DNA of 64,000 nt from positions 135,780 to 199,779 of the forward strand of contig NZ_JBLXEC010000007.1 of assembly GCF_048263515.1 (NCBI RefSeq), read 5' to 3'. Source of the DNA: Marinovum sp048263515 (GTDB lineage: Bacteria > Pseudomonadota > Alphaproteobacteria > Rhodobacterales > Rhodobacteraceae). The notes beneath the pieces were generated by a model, which did no database searches, was not told where the DNA came from, and worked only from the letters and a program-made list of their open reading frames with translations. Below are positions 53,401 through 64,000 of this stretch, one piece after another (positions within the stretch are counted from its first letter, which is position 1; each line of letters opens with the position of its first letter). Both the position numbers and the translations under genes were made by a program.

Positions 53401-53904
53401 ATGTTCCGCAAGCTTCTGATACCCCTGTTTCTGGCCCTGTCCTGTACGGTCACGGCCGCCCGGGCCGAGCTCGGCGCGCCCGCAGGGCGGGTCCTGCTCA
53501 CCGTCTCTGGCGAGATTGCCACCACCAATGGGGGGGCTCTGGCCGCCTTTGACCGTGACATGCTCATGGCGCTCGACTGGCGCGAGATCGAGACATTCAC
53601 ATCCTTTACCGAGGGGCCGCAGGTCTTTGCCGGCCCGACCCTGCAATCGGTGCTCGAGGCGGTCGAGGCCGATGGCGGCACGCTGACGGTGACGGCGCTC
53701 AACGACTATGCGGTGAGCTTTCCGCTGGCCATGGCGGCCGAGCATTCTGTCCTGCTGGCGATGGATCATGGCGGCCGGCCGATGCGCATCCGCGAGAAGG
53801 GGCCGATCTGGATCGTCTTTCCGCTGACCGAGGCCGAGGCCGCCACGGCGCCTTTTGACAATCAGATGGTCTGGCAGCTGGCGAAGATGCACGTCAGCCC
53901 GTGA
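53401..53904 (+). CDS. Periplasmic protein with oxidoreductase molybdopterin-binding-like fold
   Basis: A 167-aa protein with a signal peptide (MFRKLLIPLFLALSCTVTAARA). The rest reads RVLLTVSGEIATTNGGALAAFDRDMLMALDWREIETFTSFTEGPQVFAGPTLQSVLEAV...VTALNDYAVSFPLAM, similar to periplasmic single-domain homologs of the sulfite-oxidase-type fold without a recognisable cofactor Cys. Its stop overlaps the kinase start (GTGA), so it is likely a ligand-binding partner of that kinase. Confidence 0.7.
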   Translation: MFRKLLIPLFLALSCTVTAARAELGAPAGRVLLTVSGEIATTNGGALAAFDRDMLMALDWREIETFTSFTEGPQVFAGPTLQSVLEAVEADGGTLTVTALNDYAVSFPLAMAAEHSVLLAMDHGGRPMRIREKGPIWIVFPLTEAEAATAPFDNQMVWQLAKMHVSP

Positions 53905-55709
53905 CACGCGCGGCCATGGTCCGGCGCGCACTGGTCGAGAACGGGCGCAGCATCCGTGCGGTCGTGGCAGTGGCGGTGATCGTGGCGCTGGCCGTGCTGT
54001 TCGAAGCGCAGCAGGCCGAGATGACCCGGACCCGCGAGCGCGCGATGGACCGGGTCTCTGCAACGTCCTGGAAGGTCAGCGAACTTGTCTTCGAGACCCT
54101 GCGGTTTTCCATGGCGCTGCGGCTGCATGCGTCGGGTGAGGTCAAGCGCGAGGAGGTCGAATTCAGCTTCGAGCTGCTCTGGAGCCGGATCGACGTGGTC
54201 GAACAGACGCCGGTGGCGGAAACCGCGGAGATGCGCGAGATCCTGACCCGGTTTCGCGCCACGCTCGCCACGCAGGAGCCGGCGATCTTCGACCGGCCGC
54301 TGATCCCGCCGCGGGTCTCTGTCAGCCTGGCCGACGAGATGGCGGGTATCGCCCGCGAGTTGCGGGTGATCTGGCTGGGCACCTTCCAGAACCGGGGCTT
54401 TGCCGAGTTGACCTTGCGCAACCTCGCCAACGCCGGTTCGGAACGCCTGCAGAGCCTGATCGTCGTGCTGATGGGGCTTTTGGTGCTCTATGTGATCGCC
54501 GAGATCCTCTATGCTGGCGTCGCCCAGAAGCGCGAGATGCGCCTGCGCAAGGCCGCGGCACAGGCCAGCGAGGCCAAGACCCGCTTCCTCGCCAATGTCA
54601 GCCACGAGATCCGCACGCCGCTGAACGGCATTCTCGGCATGACCGGCGAGCTGTCGGAAACCCGGCTCGACAGCGACCAGACCGCCTGTCTCAAGGTGAT
54701 CCGCCAGTCCGGCGAGGTGCTGCTGAACACGCTCAACGACGTGCTCGACCTCGCCAAGGTCGAGGCCGGCGAGCTGAAGATCGAGCGCCGTGCCTTCGAC
54801 CTGAGCGAGGCGATCGGCGTGGCGCATGCGCTCTATCTCTCCACCGCCCGCGACAAGGGGCTCGATTTCCGCGTCGAGATCGCGCCCGATCTGCCCCGGA
54901 TGGTGGTGGGCGACGGCACCCGGCTGCGGCAGGTGCTGCACAACCTGATCAGCAATGCGCTGAAGTTCACCGCCAGCGGCGCGGTCCGGGTCAGCGCCGG
55001 GCGGGCGCCGGACGGCCGCCGCATCCGCCTGTCGGTGCGCGACACCGGGCCGGGGATCGCGCCGGAGGTGCAGGCGACGATCTTTCAACCCTTCACCCAG
55101 GCCGATGCCAGCATCACCCGCAAACACGGCGGCACCGGGCTGGGCCTTACTGTCTCGCGCCAGTTGGTCGAGGCGATGGGCGGCGAGATCGGGCTGGAGA
55201 GCGCGCCGGGGCAGGGGGCCGTGTTCTGGATCGACCTTGCGCTGCCGGCAGTCGCCCCGGTCGAGCCTGCGCCTGAGCCTGCAGCCGCACCGGAGCCTGC
55301 CTGCGAGACCGGGCTGCGGGTGCTGGTGGTCGATGACAACGCCACCAACCGGCTGTTGTTGAAGCGCTATCTCAAGAGCCACGCCAGCGGCATCACCGAG
55401 GCCGCTGACGGCGCCGACGCGGTGGCGCGGCACGAAGAGGGCGACTTCGACCTCATCCTGATGGACATCCAGATGCCGGTGATGGACGGGATCGAGGCCA
55501 CAAGGCAGATCCGCCGGCGCGAGGCGGCACAGCAGCTGCCGCCGGTGCGGATCATCGCGGTGACCGCGAATATCATGGAGCACCAGAGCCGCGGCTACCT
55601 GCAGGAGGGCATGAACGACGTGATCGGCAAGCCGGTGTCGAAGAAGGCCCTGCTGGCCAAGCTGGAGGAGGGATTGAGCGCGCCCGCGCCGGTGGCCGGG
55701 GCGGCCTAG
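53901..55709 (+). CDS. Hybrid sensor histidine kinase / response regulator
   Basis: A 602-aa inner-membrane kinase. Membrane segments near residues 14-34 and 190-212 flank a ~155-residue periplasmic domain. HisKA: FLANVSHEIRTPLNGILGMTG (phospho-His). HATPase: VLHNLISNALKFT, SVRDTGPGIAPEVQ, HGGTGLGLTVSRQLVEAMGG. C-terminal receiver: LRVLVVDDNATNRLLLKRYLK and DLILMDIQMPVMDGIEATRQIR (phospho-Asp). No HPt or output domain in the window. GTG start coupled to the periplasmic gene. It probably senses a signal relayed by that protein. Confidence 0.92.
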   Translation: MTRAAMVRRALVENGRSIRAVVAVAVIVALAVLFEAQQAEMTRTRERAMDRVSATSWKVSELVFETLRFSMALRLHASGEVKREEVEFSFELLWSRIDVVEQTPVAETAEMREILTRFRATLATQEPAIFDRPLIPPRVSVSLADEMAGIARELRVIWLGTFQNRGFAELTLRNLANAGSERLQSLIVVLMGLLVLYVIAEILYAGVAQKREMRLRKAAAQASEAKTRFLANVSHEIRTPLNGILGMTGELSETRLDSDQTACLKVIRQSGEVLLNTLNDVLDLAKVEAGELKIERRAFDLSEAIGVAHALYLSTARDKGLDFRVEIAPDLPRMVVGDGTRLRQVLHNLISNALKFTASGAVRVSAGRAPDGRRIRLSVRDTGPGIAPEVQATIFQPFTQADASITRKHGGTGLGLTVSRQLVEAMGGEIGLESAPGQGAVFWIDLALPAVAPVEPAPEPAAAPEPACETGLRVLVVDDNATNRLLLKRYLKSHASGITEAADGADAVARHEEGDFDLILMDIQMPVMDGIEATRQIRRREAAQQLPPVRIIAVTANIMEHQSRGYLQEGMNDVIGKPVSKKALLAKLEEGLSAPAPVAGAA

Positions 55710-55718
55710 GTAAGAGAA

Positions 55719-55743
55719 AAGGGCGCCTCGAAAGGCGCCCTTC
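55719..55743. terminator. Bidirectional terminator, kinase and alginate lyase genes
   Basis: GGGCGCCT-CGAA-AGGCGCCC with an A-tract before and TTCGTTT after it; it lies between the convergent stops. Confidence 0.85.
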
Positions 55744-55746
55744 GTT

Positions 55747-58020
55747 TCACTCGGCCAGAACCTCGACCGTGACATTGGTGAAATCCAGCCCGTTGTCGGG
55801 CTCGCCCGGTGACTTGGAACTGCCGAAGGTCTTGGAATTCACGTGGAAGGCCAGCATGCCGAAGGTGTCGATCTTGCTGCCAGCATCCATCTGCGTGAAG
55901 CTGCTCAGAACCGTGCCCTCCTGCGTCAGCGTGCCGGTAACTTCGAGACCTTCCCCCAGCTTCCGCACCGCGAGCGTGCCGGTATAGGTCTCACCGGGCG
56001 CAAAGCGATAGGCCTCGCCGCCTTCGCCCAGCAGGTCCCAGGCGTCGAGCCCGCCGAGCAGCCGGCCGATCTGCTTGTCGTTGTGGCGGCGCACTTCGAG
56101 GTTGGCACCGTCATCGGCCATGTTGACGTCATAGGTCAGCAGGTAGCCGGGCAGCTGGTCATAGGCGGCATTCGGGCTCTTGGACGAGGCCGAGAGATCG
56201 CCCTCGAGCGCCGCGCGGCCCAGCGTGTCGAACAGCGCCACGCGGAAGGACGCGCCCTTGTCCTCGCCAATGGTGGTCGGGGTCTCGAATGTGAAGCTGG
56301 CTTTCAGCGTCTGCCCTTCGGTCAGCTGTTGCGGCGCAAAGGTGGCGCGGATGCCGCGCCCCGAGCCGCCGGAGACGAGGCCGAGACGGCCCTGTTCCAC
56401 CTCGATCGAACTGCTGTTCGAGGTGGTCCACCAGTTGGCGTCGCTGGCGTCGGCGCCATCGTCGCGGCCTCCATCGGCGAAGCTGTCGTCAAAGACGACG
56501 CCCGGGGTGGCCGACACCGGCGCGGCGGGCACATCGGTGACCTTGGCGCTGCCCAGCGGCGGGCCATCGGCGGGCGGCGCGTCGTGGGAATAGTCGAGCT
56601 CGTAGAAGATCACCCGGTCGAAGTCGGTCTCTGGCGCCGGGCTGGTGTTGTTGCCGGTATAGGCGCCGGCCTTGAAGAACATGAACTCGTCCTCCACCGA
56701 GAAGCCGCTGTCGCGCATGTCGAAGGGCTCGGCCACCACCTCGGTGCCATCGTCGCGGATGATCTTGAGGTGCAGCATCGGGATAATCTGGTCGCCCTCG
56801 GGCTGGCCCTTGACCTCGATCTCGTAGGTAAACACCTCGTCGAGCGCGATGCCGTCGGCCGGGTTGGCGATGCGGTCGCCACGGCTGCCGATCACGTCGA
56901 CCCAGGTCTCCTTGCCGACCTCGGGGTCATGGGCAAAGTAGAGCGAGCCGAATTTGTTCTGCGGCAGCTTGCGGTAATAGAGCCGGATCGGCTCGTCATT
57001 CTTGGCGTGGATCTGGCCGATCACCACGCGGCCGACCTGATAGGCCTTGCCCTGCCGGGTGACCTGATTGACCGAGAGCGTGGCGCGCAGCTTGCCGTCG
57101 ACACCGCCAGAGGCCGCCTGGGCCGAGAGCGGGGCCGAGGAGAAGACCCAGTTGTTCTTGTTGGGATATCCGCCCTCGACGCGGGTCTCGATGCCATAGT
57201 CGCCACGGCGCAGCATGCCGCGCAGCTCGGTGCGGGTGTAGGAGGTATTGGCCGAGGTCTTGGCACCCGCCGGGGTGACGCGGAAGACCATGCCGCCGGT
57301 GGCGGGGTCGGTGTAGAAGTACCGCGGATCGGTCCAGCCGGCGGCCAGCTCGTTTTCATAGACCGAGTCCGACTTGCCGTCGCCGTCGTCATCCGCCGGG
57401 GTGGTAACGTACCAGCCCGTCAGGTCGAAGTTCTCGCCCGGGGATTTCTCGGGGTCGAGACCGAACATGCCGGGCCCCTTGCGCTCGGTCAGCACCGGTT
57501 GGTCGGGTTTCTCGACCGCCACGCCGCAGCCCTCGGCCGCAACCTCGACGATAGAATTCCAGTCGTTGGCCTCGTTGCCATTGGCCTGGATGCGGATGAA
57601 CTGCGCCTGCACCGGGTCAAGCGCATAGCTCTCCAGCTCGGCCGTGGCGCCGCCGGACTGGCGGGTGGCGATCACCGTCTGGTAGCTCTCGCCATCGGCC
57701 GAGGTCTCTACCTCGAACTGCGACTTGCGGCTGTCGCCCTTGTACCAGGCGATGGCCAGCGATTTCACCGTCTGCTCGGCGCCAAGATCGAGGGTCAGCG
57801 CCTTGGGCGTGCCCTGGCCCTGGTTCGACCAGCGCGAATCCGGGTCGAAATCGCCGTCGATGGCGTTCTCGGGGCCGTGGGTTTCCTCGTAGAGCCCGTC
57901 GTCGGTGGCGGAGACGATGGTCAGGCTGCCCACGCCGTCGCAGGCCGTATTGGCAAAGGCCTGCGTGCCCAGAACGGACGCAAACCCTGCAAGTATCGTA
58001 TTCCGAAGAAGGTGGTTCAC
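55747..58020 (-). CDS. Secreted PL7 alginate lyase with F5/8-type C domain and unknown C-terminal domain
   Basis: A 757-aa protein. Signal peptide to ~residue 24; F5/8 type C (CBM32-like) domain ~30-165; PL7 domain ~193-478 with TRTELRG (263-268), QIH (336-338) and FKAGAY (449-454), the three catalytic motifs of PL7; then a Pro-rich linker and a ~240-residue beta-rich domain (510-757) I cannot name. PL7 cuts alginate by beta-elimination; the QIH form suggests guluronate preference (inference). GTG start with GGGAGGAAC upstream; the longer upstream frame is noncoding. Degrades brown-algal alginate outside the cell. Confidence 0.9.
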   Translation of the reverse strand: MNHLLRNTILAGFASVLGTQAFANTACDGVGSLTIVSATDDGLYEETHGPENAIDGDFDPDSRWSNQGQGTPKALTLDLGAEQTVKSLAIAWYKGDSRKSQFEVETSADGESYQTVIATRQSGGATAELESYALDPVQAQFIRIQANGNEANDWNSIVEVAAEGCGVAVEKPDQPVLTERKGPGMFGLDPEKSPGENFDLTGWYVTTPADDDGDGKSDSVYENELAAGWTDPRYFYTDPATGGMVFRVTPAGAKTSANTSYTRTELRGMLRRGDYGIETRVEGGYPNKNNWVFSSAPLSAQAASGGVDGKLRATLSVNQVTRQGKAYQVGRVVIGQIHAKNDEPIRLYYRKLPQNKFGSLYFAHDPEVGKETWVDVIGSRGDRIANPADGIALDEVFTYEIEVKGQPEGDQIIPMLHLKIIRDDGTEVVAEPFDMRDSGFSVEDEFMFFKAGAYTGNNTSPAPETDFDRVIFYELDYSHDAPPADGPPLGSAKVTDVPAAPVSATPGVVFDDSFADGGRDDGADASDANWWTTSNSSSIEVEQGRLGLVSGGSGRGIRATFAPQQLTEGQTLKASFTFETPTTIGEDKGASFRVALFDTLGRAALEGDLSASSKSPNAAYDQLPGYLLTYDVNMADDGANLEVRRHNDKQIGRLLGGLDAWDLLGEGGEAYRFAPGETYTGTLAVRKLGEGLEVTGTLTQEGTVLSSFTQMDAGSKIDTFGMLAFHVNSKTFGSSKSPGEPDNGLDFTNVTVEVLAE

Positions 58021-58062
58021 AGGTTCCTCCCAAAATGCTGTGATGCGATGGAGCGACTCCAT

Positions 58063-58094
58063 CTGGGATACTAGCCTACATACTGGGATACTAG
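58063..58094. promoter_or_regulatory. Direct-repeat operator upstream of the alginate lyase gene
   Basis: CTGGGATACTAG occurs twice (58063-58074 and 58083-58094), start to start exactly 20 bases, that is two helical turns on one DNA face, about 45 bases before the GTG. Suitable for a regulator dimer or tandem sites; regulator not identified. Confidence 0.6.
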
Positions 58095-58199
58095 ATGACA
58101 AGATGGCCTGCGCGGCCCTGCGCTGAACTCCGCTCTTGATCCGCGGGGCAATCCGTCATACCCACCCCTCCTGTACCGCAGGTCCGATTCGGGCGTGCG

Positions 58200-58401
58200 G
58201 TGCATTTCGTCCAAGACGGTGGGTGTCCCGGACTTGATCCGGGGCTTAATTTTCCTGCCTGAGACGGGAGAAGACCAGATTGGCCGAGGGCTTTTGCACC
58301 TCGGGCGTTCTTGGCGGACCCCCGTAAAAAGGACCTGAACGCCGGACCTCGTGTCCGGCAGAACCGAGCCGGGGGGCAACCCCCAAAATTGGAGTGAAAC
58401 T
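58200..58401 (+). promoter_or_regulatory. Putative L10-type leader of rplJ-rplL
   Basis: The ~200 bases before rplJ have several stems (GTCCCGGACTTGATCCGGGGC at 58227 as a near palindrome; GGACCTGAACGCCGGACCTCG...) as expected for the autoregulatory L10(L12) mRNA leader. I did not fold it; assignment is from position and structure-rich composition. Confidence 0.35.
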
Positions 58402-58920
58402 GTGGATAGAGCCCAGAAAGAGAAATTGGTCGAAGAACTCGGCCAGATCTTCGAAAGCTCTGGCGTCGTGGTGGTATCCCACTACGAAGGTCTCACGGTT
58501 GCCGAGATGCAAGACCTCCGCTCGCGTGCGCGCGAAGCGGGTGGCGCTGTGCGTGTCGCCAAGAACAGGCTCGCCAAGATCGCCCTTGAGGGAAAGCCCT
58601 GCGCAAGCATCGCTGACTTCCTTTCGGGCATGACCGTGCTCACCTATTCCGAGGACCCCGTGGCAGCAGCCCGGGTCGCCGAGGACTTCGCCAAGGAGAA
58701 CAAGAAGTTCGAAATCCTTGGCGGGGCGATGGGTGAAAACGCTCTGGACCGTGCCGGTGTCGAGGCCGTGTCGAAAATGCCGTCGCGTGATGAGCTTATT
58801 GCTACCATCGCGGGCATGATCGGCGCACCTGCTTCGAACATCGCCGGTGCCATTGGCGCACCTGCTTCGAACATCGCTTCCATCCTCTCGACCATCGAGG
58901 AAAAGGCCGAAGCGGCGTAA
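58402..58920 (+). CDS. rplJ: 50S ribosomal protein L10
   Basis: A 172-aa protein: VDRAQKEKLVEELGQIFESSGVVVVSHYEGLTVAEMQDLRSRAREAGG, VRVAKNRLAKIAL, EDFAKENKKFEILGG. GTG start with GGAG upstream; the upstream frame is leader. Near the C-terminus a GAPASNIA segment occurs twice, from a 33-base in-frame tandem repeat (58819-58877), extending the helix that holds L7/L12 dimers. Confidence 0.96.
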   Translation: MDRAQKEKLVEELGQIFESSGVVVVSHYEGLTVAEMQDLRSRAREAGGAVRVAKNRLAKIALEGKPCASIADFLSGMTVLTYSEDPVAAARVAEDFAKENKKFEILGGAMGENALDRAGVEAVSKMPSRDELIATIAGMIGAPASNIAGAIGAPASNIASILSTIEEKAEAA

Positions 58921-58991
58921 GGCAAACCGAAGACTTTCGTGGGGCATGCGCCCACACGTTGGAACACATCTAGATACGGAAAGAGTCTAAA

Positions 58992-59372
58992 ATGGCTGAT
59001 CTGAAAAAACTGGCAGAAGAGATCGTTGGTCTGACCCTGCTGGAAGCACAAGAACTGAAAACCATCCTCAAAGACGAATACGGCATCGAGCCCGCTGCTG
59101 GCGGCGCTGTCATGATGGCCGGCCCCGCAGGCGACGCCGGCGGTGCAGCTGCTGAGGAGCAGACTGAATTTGACGTGATCCTGAAGTCGGCTGGCGACAA
59201 GAAGATCAACGTCATCAAAGAAGTCCGCGGCATCACCGGCCTGGGCCTGAAAGAAGCCAAAGAGCTGGTCGAAGCCGGCGGCAAGGCTGTCAAAGAGCAG
59301 GTTTCGAAAGAAGAAGCCGAAGAGATCAAAGGCAAGCTGGAAGCAGCTGGCGCCGAGGTCGAACTCAAGTAA
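58992..59372 (+). CDS. rplL: 50S ribosomal protein L7/L12
   Basis: A 126-aa acidic protein: MADLKKLAEEIVGLTLLEAQELKTIL, an Ala/Gly hinge (GGAVMMAGPAGDAGGAAAEE) and the C-terminal domain FDVILKSAGDKKINVIKEVRGITGLGLKEAKELVEAGGKAVKEQVSKEEAEEIKGKLEAAGAEVELK. Stalk protein for translation factors. Confidence 0.98.
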   Translation: MADLKKLAEEIVGLTLLEAQELKTILKDEYGIEPAAGGAVMMAGPAGDAGGAAAEEQTEFDVILKSAGDKKINVIKEVRGITGLGLKEAKELVEAGGKAVKEQVSKEEAEEIKGKLEAAGAEVELK

Positions 59373-59429
59373 TCACGGCCCATGGGGCAGGGACCAACCC
59401 GGTCCTTCGCTTCAGGGCAGGATTTCAGC

Positions 59430-59462
59430 AAGCGCTCCCATCCGGGGGCGCTTGTCTTTTTT
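59430..59462 (+). terminator. Terminator after rplL
   Basis: AAGCGCTCCC-ATCC-GGGGGCGCTT followed by GTCTTTTTT. A 10-bp stem with one mismatch and a T-run. Confidence 0.9.
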
Positions 59463-59541
59463 CGGACCCCTCCTATCGTTCTGAGGCACCGAGGCGCAGC
59501 AAGGTTGCCCGCGCCCGCGCATTGCCGGAAGGACGCCCCCG

Positions 59542-60195
59542 ATGTCACGCCCGAGATCACGCCTGATTGTTGCTGCGCCGCTGTTTGCCATCCTGGCCAG
59601 CCCGCTTGTTGCCGAGACCTTCCACGCCGATGTCTGGGCCGACAACTGGTTCGAGATGCGCATCGACGGCCGCAAGGTCGCCGAGGACAGCGAGCCGATC
59701 ACCCAGGAGCGCTCGTTCAACGCCGAGAGTTTCACCTTCTCCGCCGACCGGCCCTTCATGATCGGTGTGATCGCCAAGGATTTCATCGCCAATGATACCG
59801 GGCTGGAATACATCGGCACCGATCGCCAGCAGATGGGCGACGGCGGGCTGATCCTGCAAATCCGCGATGCCGAGGATAAGACCGTCGCGGTCAGCGACGA
59901 CAGCTGGCAATGCCTGACGATCCACCGCGCGCCGCTGGACAAATCCTGCGCCTCCGAGGAGAGCCCGGTCGCCGGCAGCGCCCCCTGCGGTTTTGAGGAA
60001 CTGGAAGAGCCGATCGGCTGGGATCACGTCGGTTTCGACGCCTCGGGTTGGGAACAGGCCAGCGTCTACAGCGCGGATGAGGTCAGCCCGAAGGGGGGCT
60101 ACGACGAGATCGACTGGGCCGAAGAAGCGCAGCTGGTCTGGGGTGACGATCTGGAACAAAGCAACACTTTGCTCTGCCGGTTCACCGTCGAATAG
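59542..60195 (+). CDS. Secreted protein of unknown function between rplL and rpoB
   Basis: A 217-aa protein with a signal peptide (MSRPRSRLIVAAPLFAILASPLVAETF). The mature part has ADNWFEMRIDGRKVAEDSEPITQERSFNAESFTF and WEQASVYSADEVSPKGGYDEIDWAEEAQLVWGDDLEQSNTLLCRFTVE, and three or four Cys that could form disulfides (LDKSCASEE, APCGFEE, LLCRF). It resembles galactose-binding-like folds with NWF...DG patterns but is not recognised. Its own transcript: preceded by a terminator. Confidence 0.7.
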   Translation: MSRPRSRLIVAAPLFAILASPLVAETFHADVWADNWFEMRIDGRKVAEDSEPITQERSFNAESFTFSADRPFMIGVIAKDFIANDTGLEYIGTDRQQMGDGGLILQIRDAEDKTVAVSDDSWQCLTIHRAPLDKSCASEESPVAGSAPCGFEELEEPIGWDHVGFDASGWEQASVYSADEVSPKGGYDEIDWAEEAQLVWGDDLEQSNTLLCRFTVE

Positions 60196-60657
60196 CCGGA
60201 TTTTTCGCAACATCCACGGCAGCTTTGGCGTGCAAGTCGCCTCGCTGCTTGACCAATCCGCCAGTATTTGTCACAGTTGGCGGATGTCACGATACCGCAA
60301 AACCCTCCTGAGGGGTCTTGCGTTCGCGCTGTTCACAGAATATTCGGAAGTCTCCCGCGGGTTCGACCGATTCGAACCCGTGTGTAGTTCGTTCTGGATA
60401 TGAGGTGGCGACGACGCATTGAATTCTTCGTAGTTATCCCCATATCCCGACCTCTTCCAGACAGATGGCACGTTCTCCCATCTTGGCAAGCCCCCCTCTG
60501 GGGAGTTTTCCAAGGCAGGGAAATCGAGATCGAGTGACGCGCGGTGGGACGTGCGCCGAGAATGGATCCGTTTCACGCCGTCACTGACGAGAATGCGCCG
60601 CTGCAGCCCCGGCATTGCGTGCGTTCAGGCAGAGAAAATCGAAAGGGCACTCCCCTC
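60196..60657. other. Intergenic region upstream of rpoB
   Basis: 462 bases without a gene I can support. It is more AT-rich than its neighbours in 60290-60480 and probably contains the rpoB promoter. No terminator or repeat of the families described here is visible. Confidence 0.4.

Positions 60658-64000
<3,343 letters not shown>

Overview
The window is a chromosomal segment of a high-GC alphaproteobacterium, almost certainly a marine Rhodobacterales (roseobacter-type) species. The evidence is gene order (aroA-cmk ... rpsA-ihfB-lapA-trpF; tRNA-Trp ... secE-nusG-rplK-rplA; rplJ-rplL ... rpoB; rpsU divergent from coq9), a malyl-CoA lyase of the Rhodobacter Mcl1 type, proteins typical of the order (FYDLN acidic protein, DUF1244, DUF1289, DUF421) and a secreted PL7 alginate lyase. 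I do not assign a genus.

Layout. 1-5.3 kb: an AT-rich membrane-protein fragment overlaps an orphan sarcosine-oxidase beta-like gene, followed by ruvX, DUF1289, a secreted or anchored acidic protein, a TauE/SafE exporter and dusA. 5.3-12.6 kb: a decayed mobile island between dusA and tRNA-Ala(GGC). It holds an integrase N-terminal fragment, a complete IS21-family element whose two flanks belong to different genes, a VirD4/TraG C-terminal fragment, transfer-associated membrane proteins, a 42-aa micro-ORF and a serine recombinase whose last codons run into the tRNA gene. 12.7-31.2 kb: core and metabolic genes. They include accA, lysE and mcl1 on one strand and a divergent D-amino-acid cluster (dgcN-dgcA-D-amino-acid transaminase), a TetR regulator with a clear palindromic operator, ggt, an RsbV/RsbW-type pair, a thiolase and trmB.

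31.2-43.3 kb: two tandem copies of a complex intergenic repeat, then aroA, cmk, an aldo-keto reductase, a glycosyltransferase, rpsA, ihfB, lapA and trpF; a third inverted copy of the repeat at 40.3 kb; then a TylF-type methyltransferase, a quinone reductase, coq9 and rpsU. 43.4-45.9 kb: three tandem genes on the minus strand for small secreted proteins that share a ~50-residue repeat. They were duplicated together with their leaders and double-hairpin 3' ends; I recognise no described family, and this is my best candidate for an undescribed system.

46-64 kb: tRNA-Trp is separated from secE by a glucosylglycerate cluster (GH13_18 phosphorylase convergent with a synthase/phosphatase operon). 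The translation/transcription cluster follows (secE, a methyltransferase, nusG, rplK, rplA, rplJ, rplL, rpoB), interrupted by a periplasmic-sensor/hybrid-kinase pair, the PL7 alginate lyase with a direct-repeat operator, and a secreted protein of unknown function before rpoB. rpoB runs off the window end.

All calls were made by reading translations and sequence by eye. No database or structure search was run, so family names rest on motif recognition.
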